Below are positions 43,774-53,514 of a stretch of 64,000 nt of DNA, piece by piece (positions within the stretch are counted from its first letter, which is position 1; every line of letters begins with the position of its first letter). A program made the translations under genes and the position numbers. The notes under the pieces were generated by a model, which saw nothing but the letters and a program-made list of their open reading frames with translations, was not told the origin of the DNA and did not search any database. The DNA comes from Flavobacterium sp. ASW18X (lineage in GTDB: Bacteria; Bacteroidota; Bacteroidia; Flavobacteriales; Flavobacteriaceae): NCBI RefSeq assembly GCF_005144745.1, contig NZ_SWKK01000003.1, positions 1-64,000 on the forward strand, read 5' to 3'.

Positions 43774-46700
43774 GTGTATCTAAATTGCCATACTTATTAC
43801 AGCCTGCGTTTTGGAACCTTTTCTGAGGTAGCGCTTTTGCAATTGGCACAAGAGCATCATGTGCGGCAATTGGTGTTAACAGATATAAATAATACTTCTG
43901 CGGCATTAAATTTTGTACGTAAGGCGCCAGAATATGGCGTAAAACCTATTTTGGGTATCGATTTTAGAAATGGCGTAGACCAGTGTTTTGTTGGTGTAGC
44001 ACAGAATAATGAGGGGTTTCAAGAATTGAATACTTATTTGTCCCGTTTTTTACATCAGCATATTCTTATTCCAGAACGGGCTCCTGTTTTTAAAAATGCC
44101 TTTGTGGTATATCCATTTGAGAAAGTATTGCTGAATGAGTATGAAGAATTTCTGCCGCATGAATTTATAGGTATTTCTGTGCGCGATTTGAGGAGACTGC
44201 CTTTTTCTCGACTTAAAAATTATACGGACAAGCTGGTAGTGCAGCAGCCGGTTACTTTTAGAAACAAGCGCGATTTTAATGCGCATAGGCTATTACGTGC
44301 CATTGATAATAATGTATTGTTAAGCAAGCTAGACGATGACCAGGTGGCCAGCGAAGAAGAGAAAATGTATCCTATCGCCAATTTGGCCCAAGTGTTCTCA
44401 GAATACAGTTTTATTTTGGAAAACACCCAAAAACTGTTGGATGGCTGTGAGCTGTTTTTTGATTTTTCTGCCGATAAAAAGACCCAAAACTTACGGCACT
44501 ATACTGGCAATGCCTCAGAAGATGTAGTCTTGCTCAAAAAATTGGCAGAAGAAGGGTTGCCGTATCGGTATCCAGAGGTAACCCAGGCCGTAAAAGACCG
44601 TATGGCAAAAGAACTGGATTTAATTATCCAGATGGATTTTGTCTCTTACTTTCTCATTAATTGGGATATTGTGAGTTATGCTCGCAAGCAGGGTTTTTTC
44701 TATGTGGGTAGGGGTAGTGGCGCCAATAGTGTGGTGGCGTATTTATTGCGAATTACAGATGTGGACCCAATGGATTTGGATTTGTATTTTGAAAGGTTCA
44801 TCAACCTCTATCGCGCCAACCCACCAGATTTTGACATTGATTTTTCGTGGCGAGACCGCGAGCATATGACGCAATATATTTTTAATCGGTTTAACCATGT
44901 GGCGCTGGTAGGTACCTATGTTACATTTAAGGAAAGAGGGGTAATCCGGGAATTGGGCAAGGTGTTTGGGTTGCCTAAAGAAGAAATAGATGCTTTGAGT
45001 GCGGGGCAAACCAACCTAAAACAACTAGATACTATAGCGCAGTTGGTGCTCAAATACGGAAGGCTTATTCATGGAATGCCCAATTATGTAAGCGTACATG
45101 CTAGCGGTATTTTAATAAGCGAGGGCCCGTTGCAGCAATTTTCGGCCACATTTTTGCCGCCAAAAGGTTTTGCTACCGTTCATTTTGATATGATAGCCGC
45201 AGAAGATGTGGGCTTGTATAAGTTTGATATTCTTGCACAGCGCGGTCTAGGTAAAATCAAAGATACCTTGGGTATTGTACAATACAATCAGCCAGAAAAA
45301 TTCACTTTTGATATTCATGATGTAAAGACGTTTTTTAAAGACCCTACCATCAATAATTTAATAAAAACAGCACAATGCATGGGGTGTTTTTATGTGGAGT
45401 CTCCTGCTATGCGCATGCTGCTTAAAAAATTGGAGGTAGATAATTATCTGGGGTTGGTGGCGGCCAGTTCTATAATTAGGCCTGGGGTAGCTAAAAGCGG
45501 TATGATGCGGGAGTATATTCTTAGGCATCGTAATCCAGGAAGGGCAGAAGAAAAAGGGCACCCGGTGTTATTGTCTATTATGCCAGAAACCTATGGGGTT
45601 ATGGTGTACCAAGAAGATGTGATAAAGGTGGCGCATCATTTTGCAGATTTGGATTTAGGAGAGGCAGATGTGCTCCGTAGGGGCATGAGTGGTAAATTTC
45701 GCTCGCGCGAAGAGTTTGAAAAAGTCAAGGATAAATTCCGAAGCAATTGCTTGGCCAAAGGGTATGCAGAAGCGTTGATAGATGAGGTGTGGCACCAAGT
45801 GGCTAGTTTTGCTGGTTATGCTTTCGCCAAGGGGCATTCGGCCTCTTATGCGGTAGAGAGCTATCAGAGTTTATTTTTGCGGGCCTATTTTCCATTGGAA
45901 TATATGGTGGCGGTACTCAATAACGGGGGCGGATTTTATAGTGCCGAATTTTACATTCATGATGCGCGTATGCTTGGGGCAACCATACATCCGCCTTGCG
46001 TAAACCAAAGTGTAGCGGCTAATGTTATCTACGGTACCCATATTTATTTAGGGTTTATGTACCTGCGCGATTTGGAAGAGCGTGTAATGCAACGCATTGT
46101 TAACGAACGCGTGGCGCAAGGACGTTTTTTATCTCTGGAAGATTTTCTAGACCGTGTGCCTATTGCTATGGAGCAGTTGAGTATTTTAATACGTATAGAT
46201 GCTTTTAGGTTTACAGGAATCAATAAGCATGAATTACTTTGGAAAGCACATTTTGCGTTGGCCAAGGGCAAACGTGTAGAACATCCAAAGCTTTTTAAGC
46301 CTAAGCAACCCAAGTTCCAAATTCCCAAACTACATACTACGGATTTAGAAACAGCTTTTGAACAGTGGGAACTATTGGGTTTTCCGCTGTGTAGCCCTTT
46401 TGCATTGTTGGCAGAGCCTGCTAAAAACAGCAACGGGCAACAGCATTTGCAGGCGTATTTAAACAAGCATATAGATATTTACGGGTATTTGGTTACGGTA
46501 AAAAATACCAAAACACATACGGGTAAACGCATGCATTTTGCTACGCTTTTGGATTGTTACGGAGAGGTGTTTGATACGGTTCTTTTTCCACCAGTCGCCG
46601 CCAAATATAGTTTTAGGGGCAAAGGTATTTATCGGTTTTATGGTAAAGTGGTGAGCGAATTTGGTTTTTTAAGTGTTGAGGTTATTAAGATGCAAAAGCA

Positions 46701-46788
46701 AAATTATGTCTCTGACCCTCGCTATGCAGATATGCGCGCTGGTAAAAAGGCATTGGAAGACAAGAAAAAGAATGGTGAAAAAGTTTGA
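43774..46788 (+). CDS. dnaE2: Second DNA polymerase III alpha subunit, DnaE2-like error-prone type
   Basis: C-family DNA polymerase of 1004 residues, shorter than the replicative DnaE. An N-terminal PHP domain (YLNCHTYYSLRFGTFS) precedes the palm, with catalytic aspartates in PDFDIDF (351-357) and GRGSGANSVVAYLL just before. A helix-hairpin-helix region and an OB fold (GYLVTVKNTKTHTGKRM, near 905) follow. It lacks the C-terminal tau-binding extension. Position behind dinB and the length favour a translesion role rather than replication. The start appears to be GTG, since no ATG lies between the repeat tract and the conserved PHP start. Confidence 0.88.
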   Translation: MYLNCHTYYSLRFGTFSEVALLQLAQEHHVRQLVLTDINNTSAALNFVRKAPEYGVKPILGIDFRNGVDQCFVGVAQNNEGFQELNTYLSRFLHQHILIPERAPVFKNAFVVYPFEKVLLNEYEEFLPHEFIGISVRDLRRLPFSRLKNYTDKLVVQQPVTFRNKRDFNAHRLLRAIDNNVLLSKLDDDQVASEEEKMYPIANLAQVFSEYSFILENTQKLLDGCELFFDFSADKKTQNLRHYTGNASEDVVLLKKLAEEGLPYRYPEVTQAVKDRMAKELDLIIQMDFVSYFLINWDIVSYARKQGFFYVGRGSGANSVVAYLLRITDVDPMDLDLYFERFINLYRANPPDFDIDFSWRDREHMTQYIFNRFNHVALVGTYVTFKERGVIRELGKVFGLPKEEIDALSAGQTNLKQLDTIAQLVLKYGRLIHGMPNYVSVHASGILISEGPLQQFSATFLPPKGFATVHFDMIAAEDVGLYKFDILAQRGLGKIKDTLGIVQYNQPEKFTFDIHDVKTFFKDPTINNLIKTAQCMGCFYVESPAMRMLLKKLEVDNYLGLVAASSIIRPGVAKSGMMREYILRHRNPGRAEEKGHPVLLSIMPETYGVMVYQEDVIKVAHHFADLDLGEADVLRRGMSGKFRSREEFEKVKDKFRSNCLAKGYAEALIDEVWHQVASFAGYAFAKGHSASYAVESYQSLFLRAYFPLEYMVAVLNNGGGFYSAEFYIHDARMLGATIHPPCVNQSVAANVIYGTHIYLGFMYLRDLEERVMQRIVNERVAQGRFLSLEDFLDRVPIAMEQLSILIRIDAFRFTGINKHELLWKAHFALAKGKRVEHPKLFKPKQPKFQIPKLHTTDLETAFEQWELLGFPLCSPFALLAEPAKNSNGQQHLQAYLNKHIDIYGYLVTVKNTKTHTGKRMHFATLLDCYGEVFDTVLFPPVAAKYSFRGKGIYRFYGKVVSEFGFLSVEVIKMQKQNYVSDPRYADMRAGKKALEDKKKNGEKV

Positions 46789-47080
46789 TGGTTTAATAGA
46801 TGTACTTAGCACTGTGCAAAAAGAAAAGGCATTTGATAGCAATCTTGGATAATTCTACTCAAGGGTTTATTTGGTGTTGTAATCAAATTTAAATTAGAAA
46901 GAATAAAAACCTAATCTACTAGACAATTTATCAACAGTAATGATATGCGTGTTTCTAGTGTGCTCTAAATAGGTGAGTTAACGCTTTTATTTGCTTTTGT
47001 GATAGGGCTAATGATAAACCGTTTTGGGCGCCCTCATTCGAAGGCTAATGCGTACATTAGAGGTTCGTAAAACCAAACAC
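46789..47080. other. Intergenic region between dnaE2 and the DUF7009 gene
   Basis: A 292-base AT-rich stretch. No protein gene, repeat, RNA or strict TAnnTTTG promoter was recognised. An in-frame start at 47024 would extend the next gene by 19 residues but has no family match. Confidence 0.5.
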
Positions 47081-47446
47081 ATGAAAATTCGCATAAAAGG
47101 AGATGCTATTCGCTTTAGACTAACCCAGTCCGAAGTAAAGCAACTTTCAGATTCTGGCTATATAGAAGAGCAAACACATTTTGAGTCTTCAGTATTTACT
47201 TACGCTGTCAAAGCCATGAAAGGACTTAGTCAATTAGAGGCTGCTTTTGAGGGTACTACAATTACACTTTTTATGCCAGAAGACCTTTGTGAAAATTGGT
47301 TTTACAATGACCAAGTGGGGTATAGCAATCAAATGTTGATGCCCTCTGGGCGTAGTTTAGGACTGCTCCTGGAAAAAGACTTTACGTGTATGGACAATAC
47401 CATAGAGGACCAATCAGACAACTACCCCAATCCTAAACTGCAATAA
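47081..47446 (+). CDS. DUF7009 family protein
   Basis: Protein of 121 residues: MKIRIKGDAIRFRLTQSEVKQLSDSGYIEEQTHF, then SVFTYAVKA, ITLFMPEDL and a Cys near the C-terminus (DFTCMDN). I recognise this as the small DUF7009 family of Bacteroidota, which has no known function. It ends one base before the FdhF/YdeP-type oxidoreductase gene, so the two are cotranscribed and probably act together, for example in maturation or regulation of the oxidoreductase (inference). Met at 47081 is used because the conserved region begins there. Confidence 0.72.
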   Translation: MKIRIKGDAIRFRLTQSEVKQLSDSGYIEEQTHFESSVFTYAVKAMKGLSQLEAAFEGTTITLFMPEDLCENWFYNDQVGYSNQMLMPSGRSLGLLLEKDFTCMDNTIEDQSDNYPNPKLQ

Positions 47447-47447
47447 A

Positions 47448-49739
47448 ATGGCGCACAACAAAAGAAATGTCTCTTTTACGGGATCTACAGAATTTACGGG
47501 TTTAAAATTAGGTGACCCTATACAGCATGCTGCGGGCATGCTCGGTGTAAAAGAAGCTTTAAAACATACATTTAAAGAAATGGGGGTGGTGCGCTCTACC
47601 CGAGCATTATTCAAAATGAACCAAAAAGACGGATTTGATTGTCCTAGCTGTGCTTGGCCAGACCCAGAACACCCTTCTAAGATTGCAGAATACTGTGAAA
47701 ATGGAGCAAAAGCCTTGGCAGATGAGGCTACTACAGATAAAATAGATGCTGCTTTTTTTGCTAAACATTCGGTAGAGGAATTATCACAACTAACGGATTA
47801 CGAACTAAATAGGTTTGGTCGTTTGGTGTCGCCTTTGGTATTACGTCCCAATGGTGTCCACTATGAGCCTATTTCTTGGGAAGAATCCTTTCAACTTATT
47901 GCGGAGCATTTACACAAGCTTAGCAACCCAAATGAAGCTATTTTTTATACTTCCGGGCGTTCTAGTAACGAGGCCGCTTTTTTATACGGCACGTTTGCAA
48001 GGGCTTTTGGGACCAATAACATGCCAGATTGCTCCAATATGTGTCATGAAAGCAGTGGGGTGGCATTGGGCGAAACCCTAGGTATTGGCAAAGGTTCTGT
48101 GACCTTAGATGATTTGTATGGGGCAGAAGTGATTATCATAGCTGGGCAAAACCCAGGGACAAATCACCCTAGAATGTTATCGGCCTTAGAAAAATGCAAG
48201 CAAAATGGAGGTAAGGTGGTTAGTATTAATCCGCTAGAAGAATCAGGGCTTGTGCATTTTAAGAATCCACAGCATGTAAAAGGTATGTTGAGTGGTGAAG
48301 ACATGGCAGATATTCATTTACAAGTACGCATAAATCAAGATATTCCTTTGGTAAAAGCCATTTTAAAAAAATTAAAGGCCTTGGATGCGGAAGAAAATTC
48401 TGTTTTTGACCATGATTTTATTGCGAACTACACAGAAGGTTATGAGGCGGTAATGAACGATTTAGACCAGCATAATTTGCAAGATTTAATTGCAATGACT
48501 GGTGTTTCCGAGGCTAAAATAGATGAGACCGTACAGTTATTGGCGCCATCCTCCAAAATAATTGTGTGTTGGGCCATGGGGCTTACGCAGCACAAAAATG
48601 GGGTAGAAACCATTCGGGAATTTATTAATCTATTGCTGTTGAAAGGGGCTATAGGTAAGCCGCATGCGGGTACATGTCCAGTACGGGGGCATAGCAATGT
48701 ACAAGGAGACCGTAGCGTTGGCATACAACATTTTGTAGATAAGGCCATGAACCAGCGCATCAAAGAGCATTTGGGTTTTGATGCGCCTACGGAAGAAGGT
48801 GTGGATGTGGTAAAAGCCATAATGGCAATGCATAAGGGAGATGCTAAAGTGTTTATGTGTTTGGGGGGTAATTTTTTAATGGCGGCATCAGACACGGCAT
48901 ATACTGCCGAAGCTATTCAGAATTGCGATTTAACCGTGCAAATTAGTACAAAGCTAAATCGTTCGCATTTAGTCACTGGTAAAACTGCTTTGATTTTGCC
49001 TACTATGGGGCGTTCTGAAAAGGACATGAAAAATGGTAAACTGCGTAGCTTTACCGTAGAAAACAGCATGGGAAAAGTAAGGCATAGCAAAGGTTTGCTA
49101 AAACCTGCTTCTGGCGATTTGGTGAGTGAACCAGAGATTATCGCCCATATTGCGGATGCCTATTTTAAAGGGAATCATTCTGTAGATTGGAAAACGCTTG
49201 GCGATAACTATGAAATGGTTCGCGAGTTGATAGATAAGGTGGCAAAAGGCTTTAAAAATACGGAGGAACGTGCCAAAGGTTCAGGGTATTATTTGCCCAA
49301 TAATGCCAGGGATAAAGATTTTAGTCATTTACCCAATGGTAAAGCGCAGTTAATGGTGAATAACTTGCCAAATCACGATTTAAATGAGGACGAATTTATG
49401 TTGATGACCATTCGCTCTCATGACCAATTTAATACTACCATTTACGGATTGCACGATCGTTACCGTGGGGTCTATAATGAAAGACGGGTCTTGTTCATGA
49501 ATAAGAAGGATATGGCCGCTAGAGGTTTGGCTAAGTGCGATGTGGTAAACCTACATAGCCATTATGATGGCGTAAAGCGTACGGCAGAAAAATTCTTAGT
49601 AATACCCTATAATATTCCAGAAGGAAATCTGGGGGCCTACTTTCCGGAAACCAATGTTTTGGTGCCCATAAACCATTATGCGGACCGTAGTTATACGCCT
49701 ATAAGTAAAAGTGTAAAGGTTACTGTGGAGAAACTGTAG
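47448..49739 (+). CDS. FdhF/YdeP family molybdopterin oxidoreductase
   Basis: Cytoplasmic molybdopterin-dependent oxidoreductase of 763 residues, of the YdeP type related to formate dehydrogenase alpha subunits. The N-terminal FDCPSCAWPDPEHPS is the family signature. MPDCSNMCHESSGVALGETLG and AGQNPGTNHPRML are molybdopterin region motifs. TCPVRGHSNVQGDRSVG lies mid-protein, and the C-terminal cofactor-binding domain contains IRSHDQFNTTIYGLHDRYRGV. No twin-arginine signal is present. In E. coli YdeP is linked to acid resistance; the substrate is unknown. It is coupled to the DUF7009 gene upstream. Confidence 0.92.
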   Translation: MAHNKRNVSFTGSTEFTGLKLGDPIQHAAGMLGVKEALKHTFKEMGVVRSTRALFKMNQKDGFDCPSCAWPDPEHPSKIAEYCENGAKALADEATTDKIDAAFFAKHSVEELSQLTDYELNRFGRLVSPLVLRPNGVHYEPISWEESFQLIAEHLHKLSNPNEAIFYTSGRSSNEAAFLYGTFARAFGTNNMPDCSNMCHESSGVALGETLGIGKGSVTLDDLYGAEVIIIAGQNPGTNHPRMLSALEKCKQNGGKVVSINPLEESGLVHFKNPQHVKGMLSGEDMADIHLQVRINQDIPLVKAILKKLKALDAEENSVFDHDFIANYTEGYEAVMNDLDQHNLQDLIAMTGVSEAKIDETVQLLAPSSKIIVCWAMGLTQHKNGVETIREFINLLLLKGAIGKPHAGTCPVRGHSNVQGDRSVGIQHFVDKAMNQRIKEHLGFDAPTEEGVDVVKAIMAMHKGDAKVFMCLGGNFLMAASDTAYTAEAIQNCDLTVQISTKLNRSHLVTGKTALILPTMGRSEKDMKNGKLRSFTVENSMGKVRHSKGLLKPASGDLVSEPEIIAHIADAYFKGNHSVDWKTLGDNYEMVRELIDKVAKGFKNTEERAKGSGYYLPNNARDKDFSHLPNGKAQLMVNNLPNHDLNEDEFMLMTIRSHDQFNTTIYGLHDRYRGVYNERRVLFMNKKDMAARGLAKCDVVNLHSHYDGVKRTAEKFLVIPYNIPEGNLGAYFPETNVLVPINHYADRSYTPISKSVKVTVEKL

Positions 49740-49798
49740 CTTTTTTAGAATTTAAATTTCTTATTTTTAAGTGTTAGAGAATTAATTCATAGTGATAA

Positions 49799-50476
49799 AT
49801 GAAAGCAGCGCTTTATCTTTTAGTGGTTTTGTTTAGTTGTTCTAATTCTTGGGCTCAAAAAGGTGAAAGCAATTTAGAAAATGTAGATGGGTGGTATTTT
49901 AGAGTTACAGGTGGTTATCCAGCAGCCATATCATTTGAACCTATAGTCTTGTTTAAAGATGGAACCTATTTTGAAATAGGAGAAGAAGCGCTTTCTGAGG
50001 TTGATATTTCACAGTCTAAAATTACAGATGCCAATCTTTGGGGTAGATGGACAAGAAACGGAACTATTTTTACGTTGACCAACGAAGAGAACAAGTCCTA
50101 CGAGTATGATTTAAATTCTGGTAATTGGTTTGTGGCTTTTCCTTATAACCCCAAAATTAAATTAATCGGAACGTATGAGAAGGTTTCTGGGGGTGTCTAT
50201 GGTAATGGGTTAATGGCTCTTTTTAGTTCTAAACTAACGTTTTTGGATGATAAGCATTTTACCCATGCAAAAAATGGTGGGGTAACAGCGTATGGTTCTT
50301 CCGCTTGGAAAAACGATGAAAAATCTGGTGTATATCATATTAAGGGTAACGAAATCAGTTTGTCGTACAATAATGGCGTTACTGTAAAATTTTCCTTTGC
50401 CATAGGTGCAGAGGGAGATAATGTTATAGACACGGATATGTTACTTATAGGGGGCAAAGCGTATGTTATCGAATAG
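49799..50476 (+). CDS. Exported protein of unknown function
   Basis: Protein of 225 residues with an N-terminal signal (MKAALYLLVVLFSCSNSWAQ). Cleavage could be after WA (soluble) or at C14 (lipoprotein; FSC is a non-standard lipobox). The mature part is beta-rich with many Gly and aromatic residues: GWYFRVTGGYPAA, LWGRWTRNGTIFTLTNEENKSYEYDL, then a similar WKNDEKSGVYHIKGNEISLSY. The two halves look like a duplicated lipocalin-like or META-like strand pattern. I do not recognise the family. No operon partner is clear. Confidence 0.7.
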   Translation: MKAALYLLVVLFSCSNSWAQKGESNLENVDGWYFRVTGGYPAAISFEPIVLFKDGTYFEIGEEALSEVDISQSKITDANLWGRWTRNGTIFTLTNEENKSYEYDLNSGNWFVAFPYNPKIKLIGTYEKVSGGVYGNGLMALFSSKLTFLDDKHFTHAKNGGVTAYGSSAWKNDEKSGVYHIKGNEISLSYNNGVTVKFSFAIGAEGDNVIDTDMLLIGGKAYVIE

Positions 50477-50502
50477 TTAATACTATCTTTTAGCAAAAGT
50501 TG

Positions 50503-50799
50503 CTATTGTTCAAACTCCTTTTTTAGCGCTAGGTATACACCATTACTCCAACCAAAGCCATCTTGCACGGGGTATTCTCCACCGCCCGCTTCTAAGGTTA
50601 AATCCTCTACGTTGTATTTTTCTACAAATTTACCAGTGTTCTCATAAACCTTTTCGTTCAATTGTATCCAGCGGGTAGCAATAGTCTTGGCTAATGCCTG
50701 GTGGCCATAATTATTTAACCCAACATAGGTCATCCACTGTAGCGGTGCCCATCCATTAGGTGCATCCCACTGTTGTCCAGAACTACCACCATAATTAAT
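50503..50799 (-). pseudogene. C-terminal remnant of a trehalase gene
   Basis: About 97 residues can be read, matching the end of GH37 alpha,alpha-trehalase: SGQQWDAPNGWAPLQW, then MTYVGLNNYGHQALA, and GGGEYPVQDGFGWSNGV before the stop. These are family signatures from the last part of an enzyme normally near 500 residues. Upstream the frame runs only to a stop at 50818-50820. That stretch is not trehalase-like, and the LuxR-type gene ends at 50823. So most of the gene, including the catalytic Asp region, is gone. A deletion or replacement event joined the remnant to the regulator gene. Confidence 0.85.
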
Positions 50800-50822
50800 A
50801 TAAAAAAGGAGATTTGTTTAGG

Positions 50823-51458
50823 TTATAATAAACCGTTTTTAATAGCAAATCTTACCATTGCTGCGGCATTAGAAACATCCATTTTTTGCATTAAATTTCT
50901 ACGATGCGTTTCAACAGTTAATGGACTAATAAATAATTCTTCTGCTATATCATTGGTTTTTTTACCGTCTGCGATTAACTGTAAAATATGTTTCTCTCTT
51001 CTTGTTAGTTGTGGTACCTCTACTATTTCTTGTGCAATGAATTCAGTAAGAATTTTTTGAACCTCGTTGCCATAATACACATTGTTATTGTAAACTTGTT
51101 TGATGGCCAAACACAACTCATCAGCACTTGCATTTTTTAACAAATATCCCTTTACCCCGTTACGAATCATTTGGGTTATAATACTTGCTTCATTATAGGT
51201 GCTAAGTCCTAATATTTTTGAATTTGGGTTATTTGCTAAAATATGTTTAGCCATATCTATTCCACTAATATCTGGAAGATTAACATCTAATAATATTACA
51301 TCTACGGCAGTTATTTTTAAATATTTTAATGCCTCTTTGCCAGTGGTAAAATAGTTTTTTACACTAAGGGATTCAAACCCTTCCAGAAGTGTTTTTAAAC
51401 CTTCAATAACCATAGGGTGGTCATCAATTATTACTATTTTAATTGCTTTATGCTGCAT
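50823..51458 (-). CDS. LuxR-family (NarL-type) response regulator
   Basis: Response regulator of 211 residues. The receiver domain contains IVIIDDHPMVIEG and the phosphorylated D58 in VILLDVNLPDISG. A C-terminal LuxR-type helix-turn-helix (about 148-211) reads LTRREKHILQLIADGKKTNDIAEELFISPLTVETHRRNLMQKM. It is the partner of the histidine kinase encoded just upstream, with an 11-base overlap. Such regulators bind short palindromes; a candidate lies at 53515-53531 in front of the divergent protease operon. Confidence 0.93.
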   Translation of the reverse strand: MQHKAIKIVIIDDHPMVIEGLKTLLEGFESLSVKNYFTTGKEALKYLKITAVDVILLDVNLPDISGIDMAKHILANNPNSKILGLSTYNEASIITQMIRNGVKGYLLKNASADELCLAIKQVYNNNVYYGNEVQKILTEFIAQEIVEVPQLTRREKHILQLIADGKKTNDIAEELFISPLTVETHRRNLMQKMDVSNAAAMVRFAIKNGLL

Positions 51459-53478
51459 TAATGTTAAGATGTATGTTTACAGTAGTACCTTCATTCTTTA
51501 TGCTATGAAAATCTAATTCTCCTTTTAAGTAAGCAATACGTGTTCTTAAGTTTGAAAGACCCATGCCTTTTTGTTCTTTTTCTAAAATTTCTTTTGACAT
51601 ACCAATACCATTATCTTCTACCGTAATGTCGATGGTGTTGCCTTCTCGTATAAACTGTATTAAAACCTCTGTTGCTTTAGCATGTTTTACTGCATTATTA
51701 ATGAGTTCTTGTATTACTCTAAAAATAGTTACTTGATGATTTAAATCAATGCCATTTTCATTGCCGTAAAATTGCAGGGTAACTTTGGTGCCTGTACCTG
51801 TCATGTTTGTACAATAATCTTTAAGTGCAGCATGTAATCCAAATTTCACTAATGTTTCTGGCATTAAATTACGTGCAATTACCCGTAACTCACTTAACGA
51901 ATCATCTAAGTCTTTCATCACCTTTAATAGCCTGTCTTTTGGATATTCACTAGGTTCGTCTTTATCTAACTTTGATAAATTTAAACTTATACCAGACAAC
52001 CGTCCTCCTAAACCATCATGCAAATCAATTGCCAGTCTTTTACGTTCCTTTTCTTGACCTTCTATCATAGCAGAAAATATTTTATTTTGTTGCTCTTGTT
52101 TTAAAAGGTCAAGTTCAGCCTCTTTAAGTCTTTGTTTTCTGCGCGTTTTTCTGAGTTTATTTCTGTAAAAAATATATCCCAATACTATTAATAAGCCCAA
52201 TAAACCAATTGCCATCCCATAGAAATAGGTTCTTGATTTTTGTTTTTCTAAGGCTAGTGCATTTTCATTTCTTTCATTTTCTAAAGCCAAGATCTGCCGC
52301 TCTTTTTCTGCAGCCGTATACTTAAGTTCTAATTCCTTTGATTTTTTAACCGAAGCCTGTATTTCAATACTGTCATAAATATCCACAGCTGCCAACATAT
52401 CTTTGTAAGCACTTTTATAGTCTTTGGCCGAAGCATTAATTTTTGACCGAGAATAATATGCTTGAAAAACCCCTATACCATCATTAGATTTTAAAGAATG
52501 GTTTAAATATTTTGTAATGTAACTGCTCGCAGAATCAAACATTTTAGTTTGCTCATATAGTTTAGCATAGCGCTGCATAACCATACCATATTGATTAGAC
52601 GACTTGTAATTTTTAACAAAATTGTAAGCTTTGTCCAACGTTTTTAATGAGCTCTTATACTCTTTTGTTCTAAGCTGATATTGACTTTTTTGTAAGTTAA
52701 AATTGAATTGATCAAAAGTATTAGGATAGCGCTCTAATAACTCTTCAACTTTAGTCAAGGTAAGATTCATTTGCGGTAAAGAATCTAACCGCTCTTGAAC
52801 CATTGCCAACTGTATTAAATTAAAAGTGGCCTGCTCTGGATATCCCAACTGAGCATAAACCACTTCACCTTTTACCAAACTTTGGTAAGCATCAATATAA
52901 TTAACTAGGTTTATGTTCTTAACACCTAAATTGGTATAAACATTGGCAAGAAAAAGGCTGTCTTTTAATTCTTTAACTATTGGTAAAACCATTTCTGTAA
53001 TTTCTAACTCTTCGTTGTGCTGACCCAAATAGCCATAGGTTAAACCCAAATTGTAATTAGATTTGACCCAAAGTTCTTTAAGTTTATCTGACACCGTCTT
53101 GTACTGCAAATTTTCTAAAATAGCTACAGATTTAGTTAGGTAAACCAAAGCGCTATCTGGATTTACATACATATAAGCTCTTCCCATTGTATAATTGGCA
53201 TCAGCACTACCTTTTCTGTATTTAATTTTTGAACTTAATTCTAGTGCCTTCCTGGCTAGGTTAAAAGTTTTTGTAGAGTCTGTTCCATCATAAGCTCTTG
53301 AAAGTTCGCATAGCGCATCAATTTTTCTCTCATTTATTAAGGCACTTGGCTGTTCTCTTTCTATCGCATAAATTGTTCTTAGCTCATTTTCTAAGCTATC
53401 TATTTTACTGGTTGTGCTTAATTGAGCAGTTACAAGCCCATAAAAAAGACCACATAATAACAATAATGCAACCCGCAT
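51448..53478 (-). CDS. TPR sensor histidine kinase (HisKA_3 type)
   Basis: Membrane sensor kinase of 676 residues. A signal sequence (MRVALLLLCGLFYGLVTAQ) is followed by a periplasmic TPR region to about residue 400, then one transmembrane segment (about 416-435, YFYGMAIGLLGLLIVLGYIFY). The kinase part has a HisKA_3 box KRLAIDLHDGLGGRLSGISL with the phosphorylated His near 487. The HATPase domain contains ELINNAVKHAKATEV, DNGIGMS and GMGLSNLRTRIAYLKGEL. It controls the LuxR-type regulator encoded downstream. The signal sensed is not known. Confidence 0.93.
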   Translation of the reverse strand: MRVALLLLCGLFYGLVTAQLSTTSKIDSLENELRTIYAIEREQPSALINERKIDALCELSRAYDGTDSTKTFNLARKALELSSKIKYRKGSADANYTMGRAYMYVNPDSALVYLTKSVAILENLQYKTVSDKLKELWVKSNYNLGLTYGYLGQHNEELEITEMVLPIVKELKDSLFLANVYTNLGVKNINLVNYIDAYQSLVKGEVVYAQLGYPEQATFNLIQLAMVQERLDSLPQMNLTLTKVEELLERYPNTFDQFNFNLQKSQYQLRTKEYKSSLKTLDKAYNFVKNYKSSNQYGMVMQRYAKLYEQTKMFDSASSYITKYLNHSLKSNDGIGVFQAYYSRSKINASAKDYKSAYKDMLAAVDIYDSIEIQASVKKSKELELKYTAAEKERQILALENERNENALALEKQKSRTYFYGMAIGLLGLLIVLGYIFYRNKLRKTRRKQRLKEAELDLLKQEQQNKIFSAMIEGQEKERKRLAIDLHDGLGGRLSGISLNLSKLDKDEPSEYPKDRLLKVMKDLDDSLSELRVIARNLMPETLVKFGLHAALKDYCTNMTGTGTKVTLQFYGNENGIDLNHQVTIFRVIQELINNAVKHAKATEVLIQFIREGNTIDITVEDNGIGMSKEILEKEQKGMGLSNLRTRIAYLKGELDFHSIKNEGTTVNIHLNINAA

Positions 53479-53514
53479 AAAATTATTTGAATTAGCTAAT
53501 CAAATCTAATATAA

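Noticed and set aside
46044-46466. Open frame opposite dnaE2 as a gene
   Set aside because: It lies wholly within the OB/HhH part of dnaE2 on the other strand, with a Cys/Ser-rich translation unlike any family.
43774-46788. This dnaE as the main replicative polymerase gene
   Set aside because: It is short (1004 residues), lacks the C-terminal extension and follows dinB, all typical of the error-prone DnaE2 type.
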